NCBI GenBank assembly: GCA_910575435.1
Contig: CAJTGI010000001.1
Coordinates: 471,093 to 535,092 of the forward strand
Direction: 5' to 3'
DNA length: 64,000 nucleotides
Source: Clostridiaceae bacterium
GTDB lineage: Bacteria > Bacillota > Clostridia > Lachnospirales > Lachnospiraceae
The translations under genes and the position numbers were made by a program. The notes beneath the pieces were generated by a model that saw nothing but the letters and a program-made list of their open reading frames with translations, had not been told where the DNA came from and ran no database searches. This document shows positions 35,065 through 43,959 of the stretch, piece after piece; positions within the stretch are counted from its first letter, which is position 1; the number at the start of each line of letters is the position of its first letter.

Positions 35065-35496
35065 ATGAATAATCAGACAAGAGAATTATTGCAAGAATGC
35101 AGTTCCGGCTGCAAAATGGCAATCAGAAGCATTGACCAGATTACAGAATATGCCAAAGAAGAAAGTCTGGAATTAATCTTGAATCGCTACCGGAAAGAAC
35201 ACGAAAACCTGATGGAAGAAATCATCCGCCTCCTCGCAACAGATGGAATTACCCCGGATGAACCCGGTACGATGGCAACCGCTATGGCATGGACAAATAT
35301 AGAATTGAAGATGCTTGTGGACGCCGACAGCCACCAAATCGCCAAAGTAATGATGGATGGGTGCAATATGGGCATCCAATCAGCCAGCGAATACAAAAAC
35401 AAGTACACAGAAGCCTCCGATGAAAGTATCTCCATCGCAAACAGATTGATAGGTATCGAAGAACGGTTTATGGAAGAACTGCGAGGATACATGTAA
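35065..35496 (+). CDS. Small all-helical protein (DUF2383-like, ferritin-fold)
   Basis: 143 residues with four amphipathic helices and no membrane segment. The pattern of spaced Glu residues (YRKEHENLMEEI, LGIEERFMEELR-like end) suggests a ferritin-like or DUF2383-type bundle, but iron ligands are not clear. Similar small proteins are often stress- or sporulation-linked in clostridia. ATG follows GAGGATAACCT. A hairpin lies 50 bp downstream. Function not assigned. Confidence 0.7.
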   Translation: MNNQTRELLQECSSGCKMAIRSIDQITEYAKEESLELILNRYRKEHENLMEEIIRLLATDGITPDEPGTMATAMAWTNIELKMLVDADSHQIAKVMMDGCNMGIQSASEYKNKYTEASDESISIANRLIGIEERFMEELRGYM

Positions 35497-35544
35497 TTTC
35501 TGTTGTTAGAATTTGGCAAAACAACGCACGCAACACCAATCTCA

Positions 35545-35587
35545 ACCACCGGCTTAGCCGGTGGTTTGCTTTAGCCCTATAAGGGCT
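35545..35587 (+). repeat. Two adjacent hairpins, possible IS200/IS605 end remnant or terminator
   Basis: ACCACCGGC-TTA-GCCGGTGGT is a perfect 9-bp stem; right after it AGCCCT-AT-AAGGGCT forms a second. The first is followed by TTTGCTTT and could terminate the preceding gene. The pair of compact hairpins also looks like the subterminal ends of IS200/IS605 elements. No transposase remains. Confidence 0.4.
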
Positions 35588-35694
35588 CTTTCCCGGCACT
35601 GAAGGCCTAAAGACCCATCGAAAAATCCGCCAACCGCAACATCAGTTACTTACAAAAGCCCCTCTCAATGCCAAACTCCTTCAAATTACGTACA

Positions 35695-36111
35695 TCAAGA
35701 ACCCGCTTTTGGCTTAATATACCCTGAATCCAGTTTTTCCTTCAGCGCATCCTGCAATACTTGCGAAAAATTAACGCTCGCTTTTTCTGCCATATAATTC
35801 AACCAGCCTGGAATAGATAATGTCTTCTTCACTGCAGCCTTGTTATACATTTTCTGATATTCCAATGTATCGCAATACACCAGCGTAGCAATTTCATCCT
35901 GGCCACATGCCAGATGTTTTATTTCTGACGGTGACGGAATGGCCTCCTCCCCCGCCTCTAATTCGTATAAAAATAGTGCCAGCGCATCCGCCGCCATTGC
36001 AATAGCCTCCGGCAAATCCTCACCGCAAGTATAGCATCCCGGTATATCTGGAAAGCATACATTATACCCATCTCCCGCATTTTCAATAATTGCTGGATAT
36101 ACATACTTCAT
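35695..36111 (-). CDS. hicB: HicB-family antitoxin
   Basis: 138 residues. N-terminal HicB RNase-H-like fold with the standard opening (YPAIIENAGDGYNVCFPDIP and GCYTCGED), then a C-terminal ribbon-helix-helix/Arc-like segment (LSIPGWLNYMAEKASVNFSQ, VLQDALKEKL) for DNA binding and autoregulation. In HicAB systems it neutralises the HicA mRNA interferase. The start ATG at 36111 follows AAAGGGG; codons upstream lack a site. The partner toxin gene lies immediately upstream (76 bp) but has an internal stop, so this antitoxin may be an orphan. Confidence 0.88.
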   Translation of the reverse strand: MKYVYPAIIENAGDGYNVCFPDIPGCYTCGEDLPEAIAMAADALALFLYELEAGEEAIPSPSEIKHLACGQDEIATLVYCDTLEYQKMYNKAAVKKTLSIPGWLNYMAEKASVNFSQVLQDALKEKLDSGYIKPKAGS

Positions 36112-36186
36112 AATTGCACCCCTTTCTGATCTCTTACCCTTATTTATATTTTCCATAAAAACTTACAGTATTTAAAAGTTCCAAGG

Positions 36187-36369
36187 CTATTTAAGCCCTG
36201 CATCTTTTAAAATCTTAATCGCCGTACCAGTAGGAATCTCTGACTTATGCCGAGGCACCGAAAACCGTTTCTCGGTTAATGGGCTTTTCCATATATCATG
36301 ACTCGAACCATGTCTCAACATCTGACAATCCGCCTGTTTCAGCAACTTTAATTACTCCGAAGCTTTCAT
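36187..36369 (-). pseudogene. hicA: HicA mRNA-interferase toxin gene broken by an early stop codon
   Basis: Reading from the ATG at 36369 (ribosome site GGAGGAAA 4 nt before) gives MKASE, then TAA at codon 6 (36354-36352), then in the same frame LKLLKQADCQMLRHGSSHDI, WKSPLTEKRFSVP, and PTGTAIKILKDAGLK before the final stop. This matches HicA end to end, with the catalytic His in the HGSSH segment. The double-stranded-RNA-binding fold would otherwise be complete at 60 residues. The usual residue at codon 6 is Leu or Val, so one T-to-A change (TTA to TAA) explains the break. Weak restart at a TTG (codon 9) cannot be excluded. It precedes hicB in the normal order. Confidence 0.8.
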
Positions 36370-36490
36370 GGCATTTCCTCCAAAAACTTTTCCTCTCTGT
36401 TACATTTATATTGTATACGTATTGTTACGTATTGTCAAGATTATTTTTATTTTTAAGAACTTTTTTATCACTCGCCATATCCTCCATGCT

Positions 36491-36671
36491 CATCTGCCGC
36501 CCATTTTATTTATACACCTCTCATTCATGACCTGGATCCAGGAGGGGATCGGGGAATCCTCTCGGATCATACCCCTTCGTGCCACTACCCCGGTCAGATC
36601 CTTCACCGCCCCCGCCAGAATATCCTCAATCCTTTCACTGCATCAACGAGCATCCTCTTCTTTCCTGCCAT
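36491..36671 (-). pseudogene. Frameshifted small gene remnant, unknown function
   Basis: A strong ribosome site (ATAGGAGGTACGT) and ATG at 36671 start MAGKKRMLVDAVKG; this frame soon meets TGA, but another frame continues with sensible coding sequence, EDILAGAVKDLTGVVARRG then MIREDSPIPSWIQVMNERC, to a stop at 36491. The total length is 181 bases, one off a multiple of three, as expected for a single-base indel. The product is not recognised. It lies in the decayed mobile stretch between hicA and the integrase tail. Confidence 0.45.
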
Positions 36672-36883
36672 ACGTACCTCCTATCAGCCAAATTATATTT
36701 ACAACGGTTGTGGAAGATGACACGATTTACCAAATTATATTGTATTTTAATGATTGATAAGCCATCTAATATTACATATATAGACAAAAGACAACATATT
36801 CATTTACTAATTTGCTTTTCTGTGATATAGTAATTATGTCAAATTGATATCAAAAATATTAATATAGAGAGGAGAAAACATGC

Positions 36884-36988
36884 ATGGACGAGAGAGAACA
36901 CCTCAAACAAGTCATCGACCAATTGCCAGAGTATAAATTGGCATATGTCTCTAATTTTATATATGATGTCGAAAAAATGTCTGTCTAA
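36884..36988 (+). CDS. Short 34-residue ORF, probably truncated small helical protein
   Basis: From ATG 36884, about 9 nt after AGGAG, it encodes MDEREHLKQVIDQLPEYKLA and a further 14 residues. The pattern (hydrophobic LPEYKLAYVxNFI) is like small antitoxin- or DUF2281-like proteins common in Firmicutes, which are usually about twice as long. It ends early at a TAA at 36986-36988. It may be a remnant. Confidence 0.35.
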   Translation: MDEREHLKQVIDQLPEYKLAYVSNFIYDVEKMSV

Positions 36989-37090
36989 ATGGTAGAATCT
37001 ATTTACGAAAATGAATTGCTCAAGTCATTGAAGGTTATTTTGAAGAAAAAATATTATAACAGAAAACAAAAACCAAGGAGGTATCAACCT

Positions 37091-37582
37091 ATGAAAAGAA
37101 ACCCGATATCCAGATTTAAAGCATCCTTCCTCTTCATGCTCGCATTCGTCATGACGCTATCCCTTGCGCCAGCTAAGACTGATGCGGCAAAGAAGACTTG
37201 GATCAACCCGACTTCCATGACGCTCCAGGTAGGGAGCAAGGCAAAACTCACCCTGCGGAACAACAAGAGGAAAATCAAATGGTGGTCCACCAATAAATCC
37301 GTTGCCACGGTAACGCAGAAAGGCATCGTGAAAGCGAAAGGCTACGGAAGGTGCAGGATTGCCGCCAAAGTCGCATCCAAGAAATACGTCTGCAAGGTGA
37401 TAGTCAAGAGGAAAGCATCCTCCACCCACGCCAGACACTCCACCAAATACGTATACATTACCAAGACTGGGGAAAAATACCATACAAGCACCTGCAGATA
37501 CCTTTGGAACAGCAAAATAAAGCTCAGCCTTTCATCCGCTAGGGCGCAGGGGTATACCGCCTGCAGCGTATGTCGCCCCTGA
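37091..37582 (+). CDS. Secreted protein with Ig-like (BIG_2) domain and C-terminal Cys motif
   Basis: 163 residues. Signal peptide (RFKASFLFMLAFVMTLSLAPA, cleavage after about residue 31), then a basic Ig-like BIG_2 domain (TSMTLQVGSKAKLTLRNN, STNKSVATVTQKGIVKAKGY, CRIAAK), a short linker and a C-terminal module YVYITKTGEKYHTSTCRYL plus GYTACSVCRP. That last pattern (YHxxxC...CxxC) resembles the Ada-type zinc-binding motif seen at the end of many secreted nucleases and surface proteins. Probably surface-associated. The start is the ATG at 37091 after AAGGAGG; the frame is open further upstream without a better site. Confidence 0.75.
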   Translation: MKRNPISRFKASFLFMLAFVMTLSLAPAKTDAAKKTWINPTSMTLQVGSKAKLTLRNNKRKIKWWSTNKSVATVTQKGIVKAKGYGRCRIAAKVASKKYVCKVIVKRKASSTHARHSTKYVYITKTGEKYHTSTCRYLWNSKIKLSLSSARAQGYTACSVCRP

Positions 37583-37634
37583 CGTATGCGCACTCAACAG
37601 ATTGGTTGGTCCGCCTGATTGGTTTATATGACAA

Positions 37635-37877
37635 TTGAGAAGAGGGATGATGCAAAAACAAGATCTGCAGCACTACTGTGCATCTATCCAGCATGCCCTG
37701 GGAATCCCTGATGCATACATCATGGCCAGAGGAGGATGGAAAAATGATGCCGTGCTGAAACAAGTATACCGCTATGCCTTGGAGGAACGCCAGAAAGAAA
37801 TGAATGCCGTTGCAAATGACTATTTTTCGGAACTATGCAACATGAAATACAACACAGATAACAAAAAGCCCTTGTAA
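37635..37877 (+). pseudogene. C-terminal remnant of a tyrosine recombinase (integrase)
   Basis: 80 residues matching only the last part of phage/ICE integrases: DLQHYCASIQHALGIPDAYI, MARGGWKNDAVLKQVYRYAL. The catalytic Tyr (QVYRYA) remains. The upstream box, normally HDLRHY with His and Arg, reads QDLQHY, so both are replaced, and the earlier Arg region is absent. It is therefore a dead fragment. It ends 17 bp before a tRNA-Pro gene, the usual place for an integrase beside its attachment site. Confidence 0.75.
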
Positions 37878-37890
37878 AACAAGGGCTTTT
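37863..37890. terminator. Bidirectional terminator between the integrase remnant and tRNA-Pro
   Basis: AAAAAGCCCTTGT and ACAAGGGCTTTT form a 12-bp stem with a 3-nt loop and A/T-runs on both sides. It overlaps the end of the remnant frame and follows the tRNA on the minus strand. Confidence 0.85.
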
Positions 37891-37894
37891 GCCA

Positions 37895-37968
37895 TCGGGG
37901 TAACAAGATTCGAACTTGCGGCCTCTTCGTCCCGAACGAAGCGCTCTACCAAACTGAGCCATACCCCG
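37895..37968 (-). tRNA. tRNA-Pro (anticodon CGG)
   Basis: 74 nt with a complete cloverleaf: acceptor CGGGGTA/TACCCCG with the C1-G72 pair diagnostic of proline tRNAs, D-arm GCTCAGTTTGGTAGAGC, anticodon stem CTTCG/CGAAG with loop TTCGGGA (anticodon CGG, codon CCG), T-arm with TTCGAAT, discriminator A. CCA is not encoded. A terminator follows. It borders a decayed integrase, so it was probably used as an attachment site. Confidence 0.95.
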
Positions 37969-38058
37969 GACGCAATATCTATTGTATATCGAATTCTATA
38001 AAATTTCAAGTCTTAATTTTAAAAATTCGTAATTAACGTTCCTATTGCTATTTACGCT

Positions 38059-40752
38059 TTAGCCTTCCAGATATTTCTTCCAGTCTCGAATGACGGCCTC
38101 GCAGATTTCTACTTCCACATCTTCCACCGCTTCCTTCATCTGCTGGAAATACTTTTCCTCCTCGTCCTCCAGAGAAATCACCTCCAGCTTTGCCACGACC
38201 TCGTCCATGGCATCCATATCCAAATCATCTATGGCATCCTGCATCTCCTCCAGATGCCTCCTGATCTGGCCGCTATCGTAGCCGTCCTTTGGCTCCTTCC
38301 GCATTTCCGGAACATCAAGACACTTTGCCAAAATAGGTCCATATGCCAGATATTTCTCTATCATTTCCTCATGGTGGGCAAGAATGAAATCAATTCTTTC
38401 CTCCTTTCCCGCCTTCTCCATCTCTGCCGCCAATTCAGAAAGTTCTATAGCCCCCACCTGACGGGAGGCACTCTTAAGGGCATGCACTTCTATCGTATAA
38501 TTCTTCCAGTCCCTCTCCTCCTTCTTCTTCTGAATCAACTGAGATTTCTTAGGAATCACCCTTGCATATTCCCGCAAAATCTGCCAGAATAATTTCTCAC
38601 TTCCCGCCAGACGCAACGCCAGGGAGATATCCAGTTCCGAAATATTAATCCTTTCCTCCGGGAGCTTCAGCCCTTCCTTCTCCTCCTCAGGACTTCTCTT
38701 TCCCTGCATCTGCTGAATCTTTTCCGAGGGAAGCCAATTCTTCACCTTTTCCACGATAACCTTGGACTCTATGGGCTTGGCAATAAAGTCGTTCATACCC
38801 TCCACAAGAAACATCGCCCGCATTTCTTCCATCACATTGGCAGTCAGGGCAATAATCGGCACATCGTCATATTCCTCATGAAACCGCCGGATGATATGGG
38901 TGGTCTCTATTCCATCCAGTTCCGGCATCATGTGATCCATGAAAATGATATCATAATGCTTCCCTGCAATCATCTCAATGGCCGCCCTGCCACTGGTAGC
39001 CTTGTCAATTTTCATCTGCAATGGCGCCAAAATACCTGCCGCCACCGTTAGATTCAATTCATTGTCATCCACGATCAAGATTTCTGCGGATGGCGCAATA
39101 AACTCGAACCCCTGCCCCGCTTCCTCCTCTGTATCATATAATTCCTCATGTAGCAGGATCTTCGCCATATTCATGATATGCATGGGCTTATTGACTGCAA
39201 GCACATTCTCCAATCCAGGGTCCATCTTTTCCTGAAAGCCCATCATCAGAATGCCCGTCATATGAGGATGGCATGACAGGTATGCCTTCACTTTGCCGTT
39301 ATAGCAATCGCTATCCACGAACAGAAACTCTACCTTCTTCTCTTCCAGCAAAAGAAAATCGTTTTGGTCATAGAGGGCGATGCATTCCATCTGCAACTGA
39401 CCAAGCATGTTTTTAATGCTATTCAGGATATATATGTTTCCACACAGCACCCCTGCCGCGCGGGAAGAGCCATGAGACGCCTCCGCCGAGGGCGCTCCAT
39501 TAATTACAAACTGGGGGATCTGAAAATAAAAGCAGCTTCCCTCCCCATACTCGCTCTCTACTCCTATTTCTCCATTCATCAGTGCCACAAGCTGTTTAGA
39601 TATGGCAAGCCCCAATCCCGTTCCCTCTATATTTCGGTTCCTCTTGCTGTCCACCTGCTGAAAAGATTGGAATAACTTGCCCAAATCCTCTTTTCTTATT
39701 CCGATTCCCGTATCCCGCACAGATACCTTTAGCATAATCTCCCGATCCGAGATTTTGTCACAGCCGATCGCCAGGGAAACGCAGCCCTCCCTCGTAAACT
39801 TTACCGCATTGTTGGCCAAATTGATAATAACCTGTCGGATGCGGACGCTATCCCCCATCAATTGCTTTGGAATATTCGGGTCCATATCTACCACAAACTC
39901 TAAGTCCTTGTCCCCAATTCTGGTCATGATCACGCTGGAAATATCCCTGACGATAGACAGCGGCTCATATTCCCCCATATTGATATCCATTTTCCCTGAC
40001 TCTATCTTCGAGAAATCAAGAATGTCATTGATAATTGCCAGGAGCGTATTTCCGGAAGCCATAATCTGCTTGATATATTCCCTGGCAGCCGGAGGCAGTT
40101 CCTCCCGCAACGCCATCTCTGCCATGCCAATCACTGCATTCATGGGCGTGCGGATCTCATGGCTCATATTCGCCAGAAAATCAGACTTCATATGGGCTTC
40201 CTTCTCCAGCTCATCGCTGGTTCGGAGGGTCACATGCTGCTGATATTCCACGCCGGAAAGCATTTCTACGATATTATATAAAAAATTTGCAACATTCTCT
40301 ATCTTCTCCCTAGCAAGAATGGGAATATTCCTAGAAGCCTCCACATATTCCTCCGGATCGATTCCCAATTCTTCCGCATAGGCCCGCACTCTTTCCTCCG
40401 AAATGGGTTCTGTCAGCACCTGCCCCCCCATAAAGCATCCTAGAAATTGCCCTTCCAGCATAATGGGCGTGGCAAAATCCGTCAGACCCGCATGGCAGGT
40501 ATAAATCTCCGGCTTTCCATTTTTCATTGCAAGTTTCGCTCCATGCTCGTCACAGTTCTGACACCTCTTGAGCCCCTCTTCCGACTTCTTCGTCAGTTCA
40601 GAGCAGAATGGGCAGTTAGAGACATGCTTTGTCACCGCCACGCCATTTTCATCAGAAATCCCCGCAGATATATCAAAATTAGCCGAAAAAGAGTCCTGCA
40701 GACGCTGAAGAATATTCATATCAAACAATTCTGTCAAGTGCAAATGTTCCAT
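38059..40752 (-). CDS. Hybrid sensor histidine kinase with PocR sensor, receiver and HPt domains
   Basis: 897 residues, no membrane segment. Order: PocR-type sensor (about 5-165) with Cys pairs NCPFC (47, 50) and CQNC (64, 67) plus Cys86; HisKA with phospho-His198 ([15 protein letters not shown]); ATPase domain ([37 protein letters not shown]); a degenerate receiver-like segment; a true receiver ([14 protein letters not shown], Asp in [23 protein letters not shown]); and a C-terminal HPt ([14 protein letters not shown]). PocR domains are thought to bind small hydrocarbon-type ligands such as propanediol, here possibly with metal through the Cys set. ATG 40752 follows GGAGGAGCAAGT; 21 codons upstream are open but lack a site. 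Phosphate could go to the HD-GYP regulator via the lone HPt. Confidence 0.92.
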   Translation of the reverse strand: MEHLHLTELFDMNILQRLQDSFSANFDISAGISDENGVAVTKHVSNCPFCSELTKKSEEGLKRCQNCDEHGAKLAMKNGKPEIYTCHAGLTDFATPIMLEGQFLGCFMGGQVLTEPISEERVRAYAEELGIDPEEYVEASRNIPILAREKIENVANFLYNIVEMLSGVEYQQHVTLRTSDELEKEAHMKSDFLANMSHEIRTPMNAVIGMAEMALREELPPAAREYIKQIMASGNTLLAIINDILDFSKIESGKMDINMGEYEPLSIVRDISSVIMTRIGDKDLEFVVDMDPNIPKQLMGDSVRIRQVIINLANNAVKFTREGCVSLAIGCDKISDREIMLKVSVRDTGIGIRKEDLGKLFQSFQQVDSKRNRNIEGTGLGLAISKQLVALMNGEIGVESEYGEGSCFYFQIPQFVINGAPSAEASHGSSRAAGVLCGNIYILNSIKNMLGQLQMECIALYDQNDFLLLEEKKVEFLFVDSDCYNGKVKAYLSCHPHMTGILMMGFQEKMDPGLENVLAVNKPMHIMNMAKILLHEELYDTEEEAGQGFEFIAPSAEILIVDDNELNLTVAAGILAPLQMKIDKATSGRAAIEMIAGKHYDIIFMDHMMPELDGIETTHIIRRFHEEYDDVPIIALTANVMEEMRAMFLVEGMNDFIAKPIESKVIVEKVKNWLPSEKIQQMQGKRSPEEEKEGLKLPEERINISELDISLALRLAGSEKLFWQILREYARVIPKKSQLIQKKKEERDWKNYTIEVHALKSASRQVGAIELSELAAEMEKAGKEERIDFILAHHEEMIEKYLAYGPILAKCLDVPEMRKEPKDGYDSGQIRRHLEEMQDAIDDLDMDAMDEVVAKLEVISLEDEEEKYFQQMKEAVEDVEVEICEAVIRDWKKYLEG

Positions 40753-41074
40753 ACTTGCTCCTCCATATGTACCAATCATGCCATGATTTCCGGCATAACC
40801 CAAGTTGCGAAGCAACTTGCAAGATAAATACGCCAGTATTTATTATATCATGAACTCCCCCCCAAATCAAAGAAATAAAACTCTTGACTTTCGGACAATG
40901 CCATAGATTCAATCTTAGTCTTTCTGCGTTCTCCTTATTAGCAGACCAAAAAAAATCCTCAAAATATCCCACACGCCATTTTCTGCTTCAATAAATCATG
41001 GTATAATAAATATAGCCTTTCTGAAAACATCTCAAAATTCAAGCAACAATCCCAGTTTGAGAGGAGACAAACCA

Positions 41075-41404
41075 ATGAATACAGCACAAATCAGGAAAAA
41101 TCTGGAGGCCCTGCGCCTGATGCATGGGCTCACCCAGGCAGAACTGGCTGAAGCAGCAGGTGTCACCACCAACCACATCAGCCATGTGGAAAATGGCTCC
41201 AGCGGCATCTCCCTGGAACTTATTCTCAAGATATGCCGAACACTCAAGATAACCCCAAACGACATTTTGTCAGGAGAATACGACACAACCGAAAAAAACG
41301 ATGGCCACGCGCTTTCTTTAGACCGTCTAGAGCCATCAGATATAGACCTGATAGAAAAGATTGCGTATTACATGGAAAACAAAAAAGATTTTGACTTGAA
41401 TTAA
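41075..41404 (+). CDS. XRE-family HTH regulator, copy 1
   Basis: 109 residues. N-terminal Cro/C1-type HTH (IRKNLEALRLMHGLTQAELA, EAAGVTTNHISHVENGSSG, ISLELILKICRTLKITPNDI) and a short acidic tail ending in an amphipathic helix (DLIEKIAYYMENKK). It is almost identical to the gene at 45696, including about 60 bp upstream (TATAAT box, GAGAGGAGAC ribosome site) and the terminator. Such small regulators often control adjacent mobile or toxin-antitoxin genes. Start ATG 41075; an upstream ATG lies at the ribosome site itself. Confidence 0.88.
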   Translation: MNTAQIRKNLEALRLMHGLTQAELAEAAGVTTNHISHVENGSSGISLELILKICRTLKITPNDILSGEYDTTEKNDGHALSLDRLEPSDIDLIEKIAYYMENKKDFDLN

Positions 41405-41426
41405 GTTTTTTTCAGAAAGGCAATGT

Positions 41427-41458
41427 GCCCCCCTTGGATGCATGCATCCAGAGGGGCG
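41427..41458 (+). terminator. Terminator of XRE copy 1
   Basis: GCCCC and GGGGC flank the palindrome TGGATGCATGCATCCA. The same structure follows XRE copy 2, so it was part of the duplication. Confidence 0.65.
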
Positions 41459-41958
41459 CTATTGCATGCAGGCCATTATGCCATACTCGAATCTTTTGAA
41501 AGTTCACAAAAAATTTACATTTAACCTTCACTTTCATATCGGCGCGACCCGAACAGCAAACATAACACCCTCAACAACAATATATGTGAATATTCTGTTA
41601 ACATTCCTTCAAAAAAAGAGCAAATGCCCCTTCCATTTTGTGGCAAAACACTCCATAAAGCGACGGGCTAATTTGCATGGAAAATAAAAATATGCTATAT
41701 TGAAAACGTATCATGTCCAGATTAACAACACTTCATTCCTACATATCTTACAAAAGATAAAATAATCTGGATGTGATGCATTATTATTGAATATGCATTC
41801 CACTCTATTAAAAATACCCATGTATTCTAAATTTATAATATCTGCGCAATTTTGTACACATAGCAGAGTCACGCTAGCAAATCTAAGAAATGACAAAAAT
41901 TCCGAACAATTTGGTTACACAAATGACATTTTCTTCCGTTAGGATTCAAAAACAGAAG
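41459..41958. other. AT-rich intergenic region without a supported gene
   Basis: Short open frames on both strands here lack ribosome sites and protein-like composition. No repeat or RNA structure stands out. The region is markedly AT-rich compared with its flanks. Confidence 0.5.
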
Positions 41959-42028
41959 TTGTTATGACCCATTAGCAACTATGCGGCATGGTGCTGTCTG
42001 CCATACCATATTCCAAATCTGACAGCAC
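41959..42028 (+). promoter_or_regulatory. Structured leader of the FN3 surface-protein gene
   Basis: Two hairpins in a row: GTTGTTA with TAGCAAC (41959-41980) and GTGCTGTC with GACAGCAC (41991-42028, 22-nt loop), ending 10 bp before the ribosome site. No known riboswitch class recognised. Confidence 0.4.
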
Positions 42029-42047
42029 AGAAAAGAGGTTATTTTCT

Positions 42048-43520
42048 ATGAACAAAAAATTTACAGCATGGCTCCTTGCTTGGGGGCTGATATTTACAGG
42101 CGTAGGCACGGCACAAAGTTCCGTTGCCGCAGAGCCTGCTACATCTGTAGCAAATGACACTACAGGCGCGGTGAATCCTCCAGATACGGTTGCCACCGGC
42201 CCTGGCATTGACGTTCCAACGCCAGAGCCTTCCCCTTCTGCCACGGCAACGGCAGAGCCATCCGCGGAACCATCTGCAACCCCTTCCGCCACTCCAGGGA
42301 TCGTGGACCCGCCTCAGACGCCATCCATTTCCTTAGTAAAGGGCGGTAATAAAAGAATCAAAATATATTGGGGAAAAATCTCCAATGCCACGGGCTATAA
42401 AATATATTATAGCACCAGCCAGACAGGCACCTATAGCCTAGTTAAGACCATTAAGAGCAATGCCACTGTAAAGTATGTCAAGACAGGGCTGACGCAGAAT
42501 AAGACATATTATTTTAAGATGACTGCCTACACCAGCGAGAATAATATTGTGGCAGAGAGCGTATTCTCCAATGTAGTCTCTGCAAAAACCGGAGCCATCG
42601 GTTCAACTTCCAAGACTGCGAAAAGTTATTCCAGCAAGGCGAAATTCAAGAAATCTCCCGCCTACAAGAAGTATGCCGCCCTCTCCAAATATTGCACCTA
42701 CAGCAAATCCTTCCCCATTCCAGGGATGAAGACCACAAATGTTGGCGGGTTTGCGGCAAAGAAAATGATTCCCCAGGGAATTTGCCAGGCCGGAGGATAT
42801 TACCTGATCTCTGCCTACGATTATTATGAGCAGGATGAAACCGTCATTTACATTATGAACCTATCCACCCACTCCTACATCACTACCCTGGTGCTCCCAA
42901 ACAAGGCCCAGGCAAATGCTCTGGCATACGACGGAACCAATGTGTGGGTATCCAAGGGAAGCAATGTGGCATATTTCCCCTATTCCGTCATCACATCCGC
43001 AGTAAATAGCGGCTCCAGCTTCACTACCCTCAGTGATTACACCGGATACATGAAACTGGATGTTAAGCCTCAGGTTCTGGCATACAATGATGGCATACTC
43101 TGGGCGGCGGCAAATAATTCTAGCTCCTCCAGCAATATGTACGGATATCAGATCACGAAGAGCAATGGCATGTGCACGCTGAACCAAAAGTATCGCATGG
43201 CAATCCCATCCAAGGTGCAGGGAATCACCTTCGACAAAGAGGGCTATATGTACATGACCAGAAGCTACCGCTCCAATTCTTCCCTGAGCGGCTACGTATC
43301 CCAGATTCGCACCTACAAGCCAAATCTGGCTTCCCCCAGCGCCAAGGGAAGCGTGGGAAAAGGAAGCATCGTGAAAAAGAGAACGCTGCCCGCCATGGCC
43401 GAGGGCGTAGCGACATACGGCAGCTATGTATACGTGCTGTATTCCGGTTGCAAATACACCAAGTGCAAGTATAAGGTAGACCGGGTAATCGCTACCAAGA
43501 GAAGTCATCTACAGCAGTAG
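42048..43520 (+). CDS. Secreted surface protein: Pro/Thr/Ser stalk, FN3 domain, propeller-like C-terminus
   Basis: 490 residues. Signal peptide (KKFTAWLLAWGLIFTGVGTA, cut near residue 28), a low-complexity Pro/Ser/Thr/Glu stretch with PSA-type repeats (about 55-88), a fibronectin type III domain (about 95-185, KRIKIYWGKISNATGYKIYY, TGLTQNKTYYFKMTAY), a Ser/Lys-rich linker, then a long beta-rich region (about 240-485) with repeated motifs like NALAYDGTNVWVSKG, VLAYNDGILWAA and QGITFDKEGYMYMTRS that look like propeller blades. No sortase motif or lipobox. Probably a wall-associated or secreted binding protein. ATG 42048 follows AAGAGG. It lies alone between two island segments. Confidence 0.8.
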   Translation: MNKKFTAWLLAWGLIFTGVGTAQSSVAAEPATSVANDTTGAVNPPDTVATGPGIDVPTPEPSPSATATAEPSAEPSATPSATPGIVDPPQTPSISLVKGGNKRIKIYWGKISNATGYKIYYSTSQTGTYSLVKTIKSNATVKYVKTGLTQNKTYYFKMTAYTSENNIVAESVFSNVVSAKTGAIGSTSKTAKSYSSKAKFKKSPAYKKYAALSKYCTYSKSFPIPGMKTTNVGGFAAKKMIPQGICQAGGYYLISAYDYYEQDETVIYIMNLSTHSYITTLVLPNKAQANALAYDGTNVWVSKGSNVAYFPYSVITSAVNSGSSFTTLSDYTGYMKLDVKPQVLAYNDGILWAAANNSSSSSNMYGYQITKSNGMCTLNQKYRMAIPSKVQGITFDKEGYMYMTRSYRSNSSLSGYVSQIRTYKPNLASPSAKGSVGKGSIVKKRTLPAMAEGVATYGSYVYVLYSGCKYTKCKYKVDRVIATKRSHLQQ

Positions 43521-43658
43521 AATCATCTTGCGAACGCCATAAAATTTTCCTATAAATGATGAAAGAAAAGGGGCTGTTGCAAAAGTAGATGAATAATCTA
43601 CCGGAGCAGCAGCTCCGTTTTTATACCCCAAAAACAGACTCCGAAGAGTCCGCAATCC
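43521..43658. other. Possible insertion-sequence end in the gap before the small ORF
   Basis: GGGGCTGTTGCAAAA at 43570-43584 is similar to terminal inverted repeats of several IS families. No matching right end or transposase is seen, so this would be a remnant at best. The rest of the gap carries a short hairpin (CGGAGCAGCAGCTCCG). Confidence 0.3.
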
Positions 43659-43778
43659 ATGACGAAAAAAGAGTTAGACATGCTTGATCGGTATTGCCAA
43701 AAAGCAGGCGTTTCTCGCACGCAAGGGCTACTTGACGGTATTAAAAATCTTATTGATAGTCATGATGCAGAAAAATGA
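43659..43778 (+). pseudogene. 39-residue ribbon-helix-helix-like fragment
   Basis: ATG 43659 encodes MTKKELDMLDRYCQKAGVSR and TQGLLDGIKNLIDSHDAEK, the pattern of the two helices of a CopG/RHH antitoxin or mobilisation protein. There is no ribosome site before the ATG and the N-terminal strand is short, so it is probably the end of a lost gene. Confidence 0.35.
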
Positions 43779-43959
43779 TTGGTTGTTGACGGGCTGATTC
43801 CCAACATATGTATTGTAATCCTGCACCTAACATATGCTGCAGTTTTTATTTGAACATTGTATTTATTCCACAATTAGTATATAATATATATAGTCATATG
43901 CAGGCATGCGAAATCTTCTAATTTGTCCATGTTTTTGCATAACAAAGGAGGATTCTGGC

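Noticed and set aside
41442..41896. Two short frames in the gap after XRE copy 1
   Set aside because: No ribosome sites, no recognisable protein sequence and AT-rich noncoding composition.
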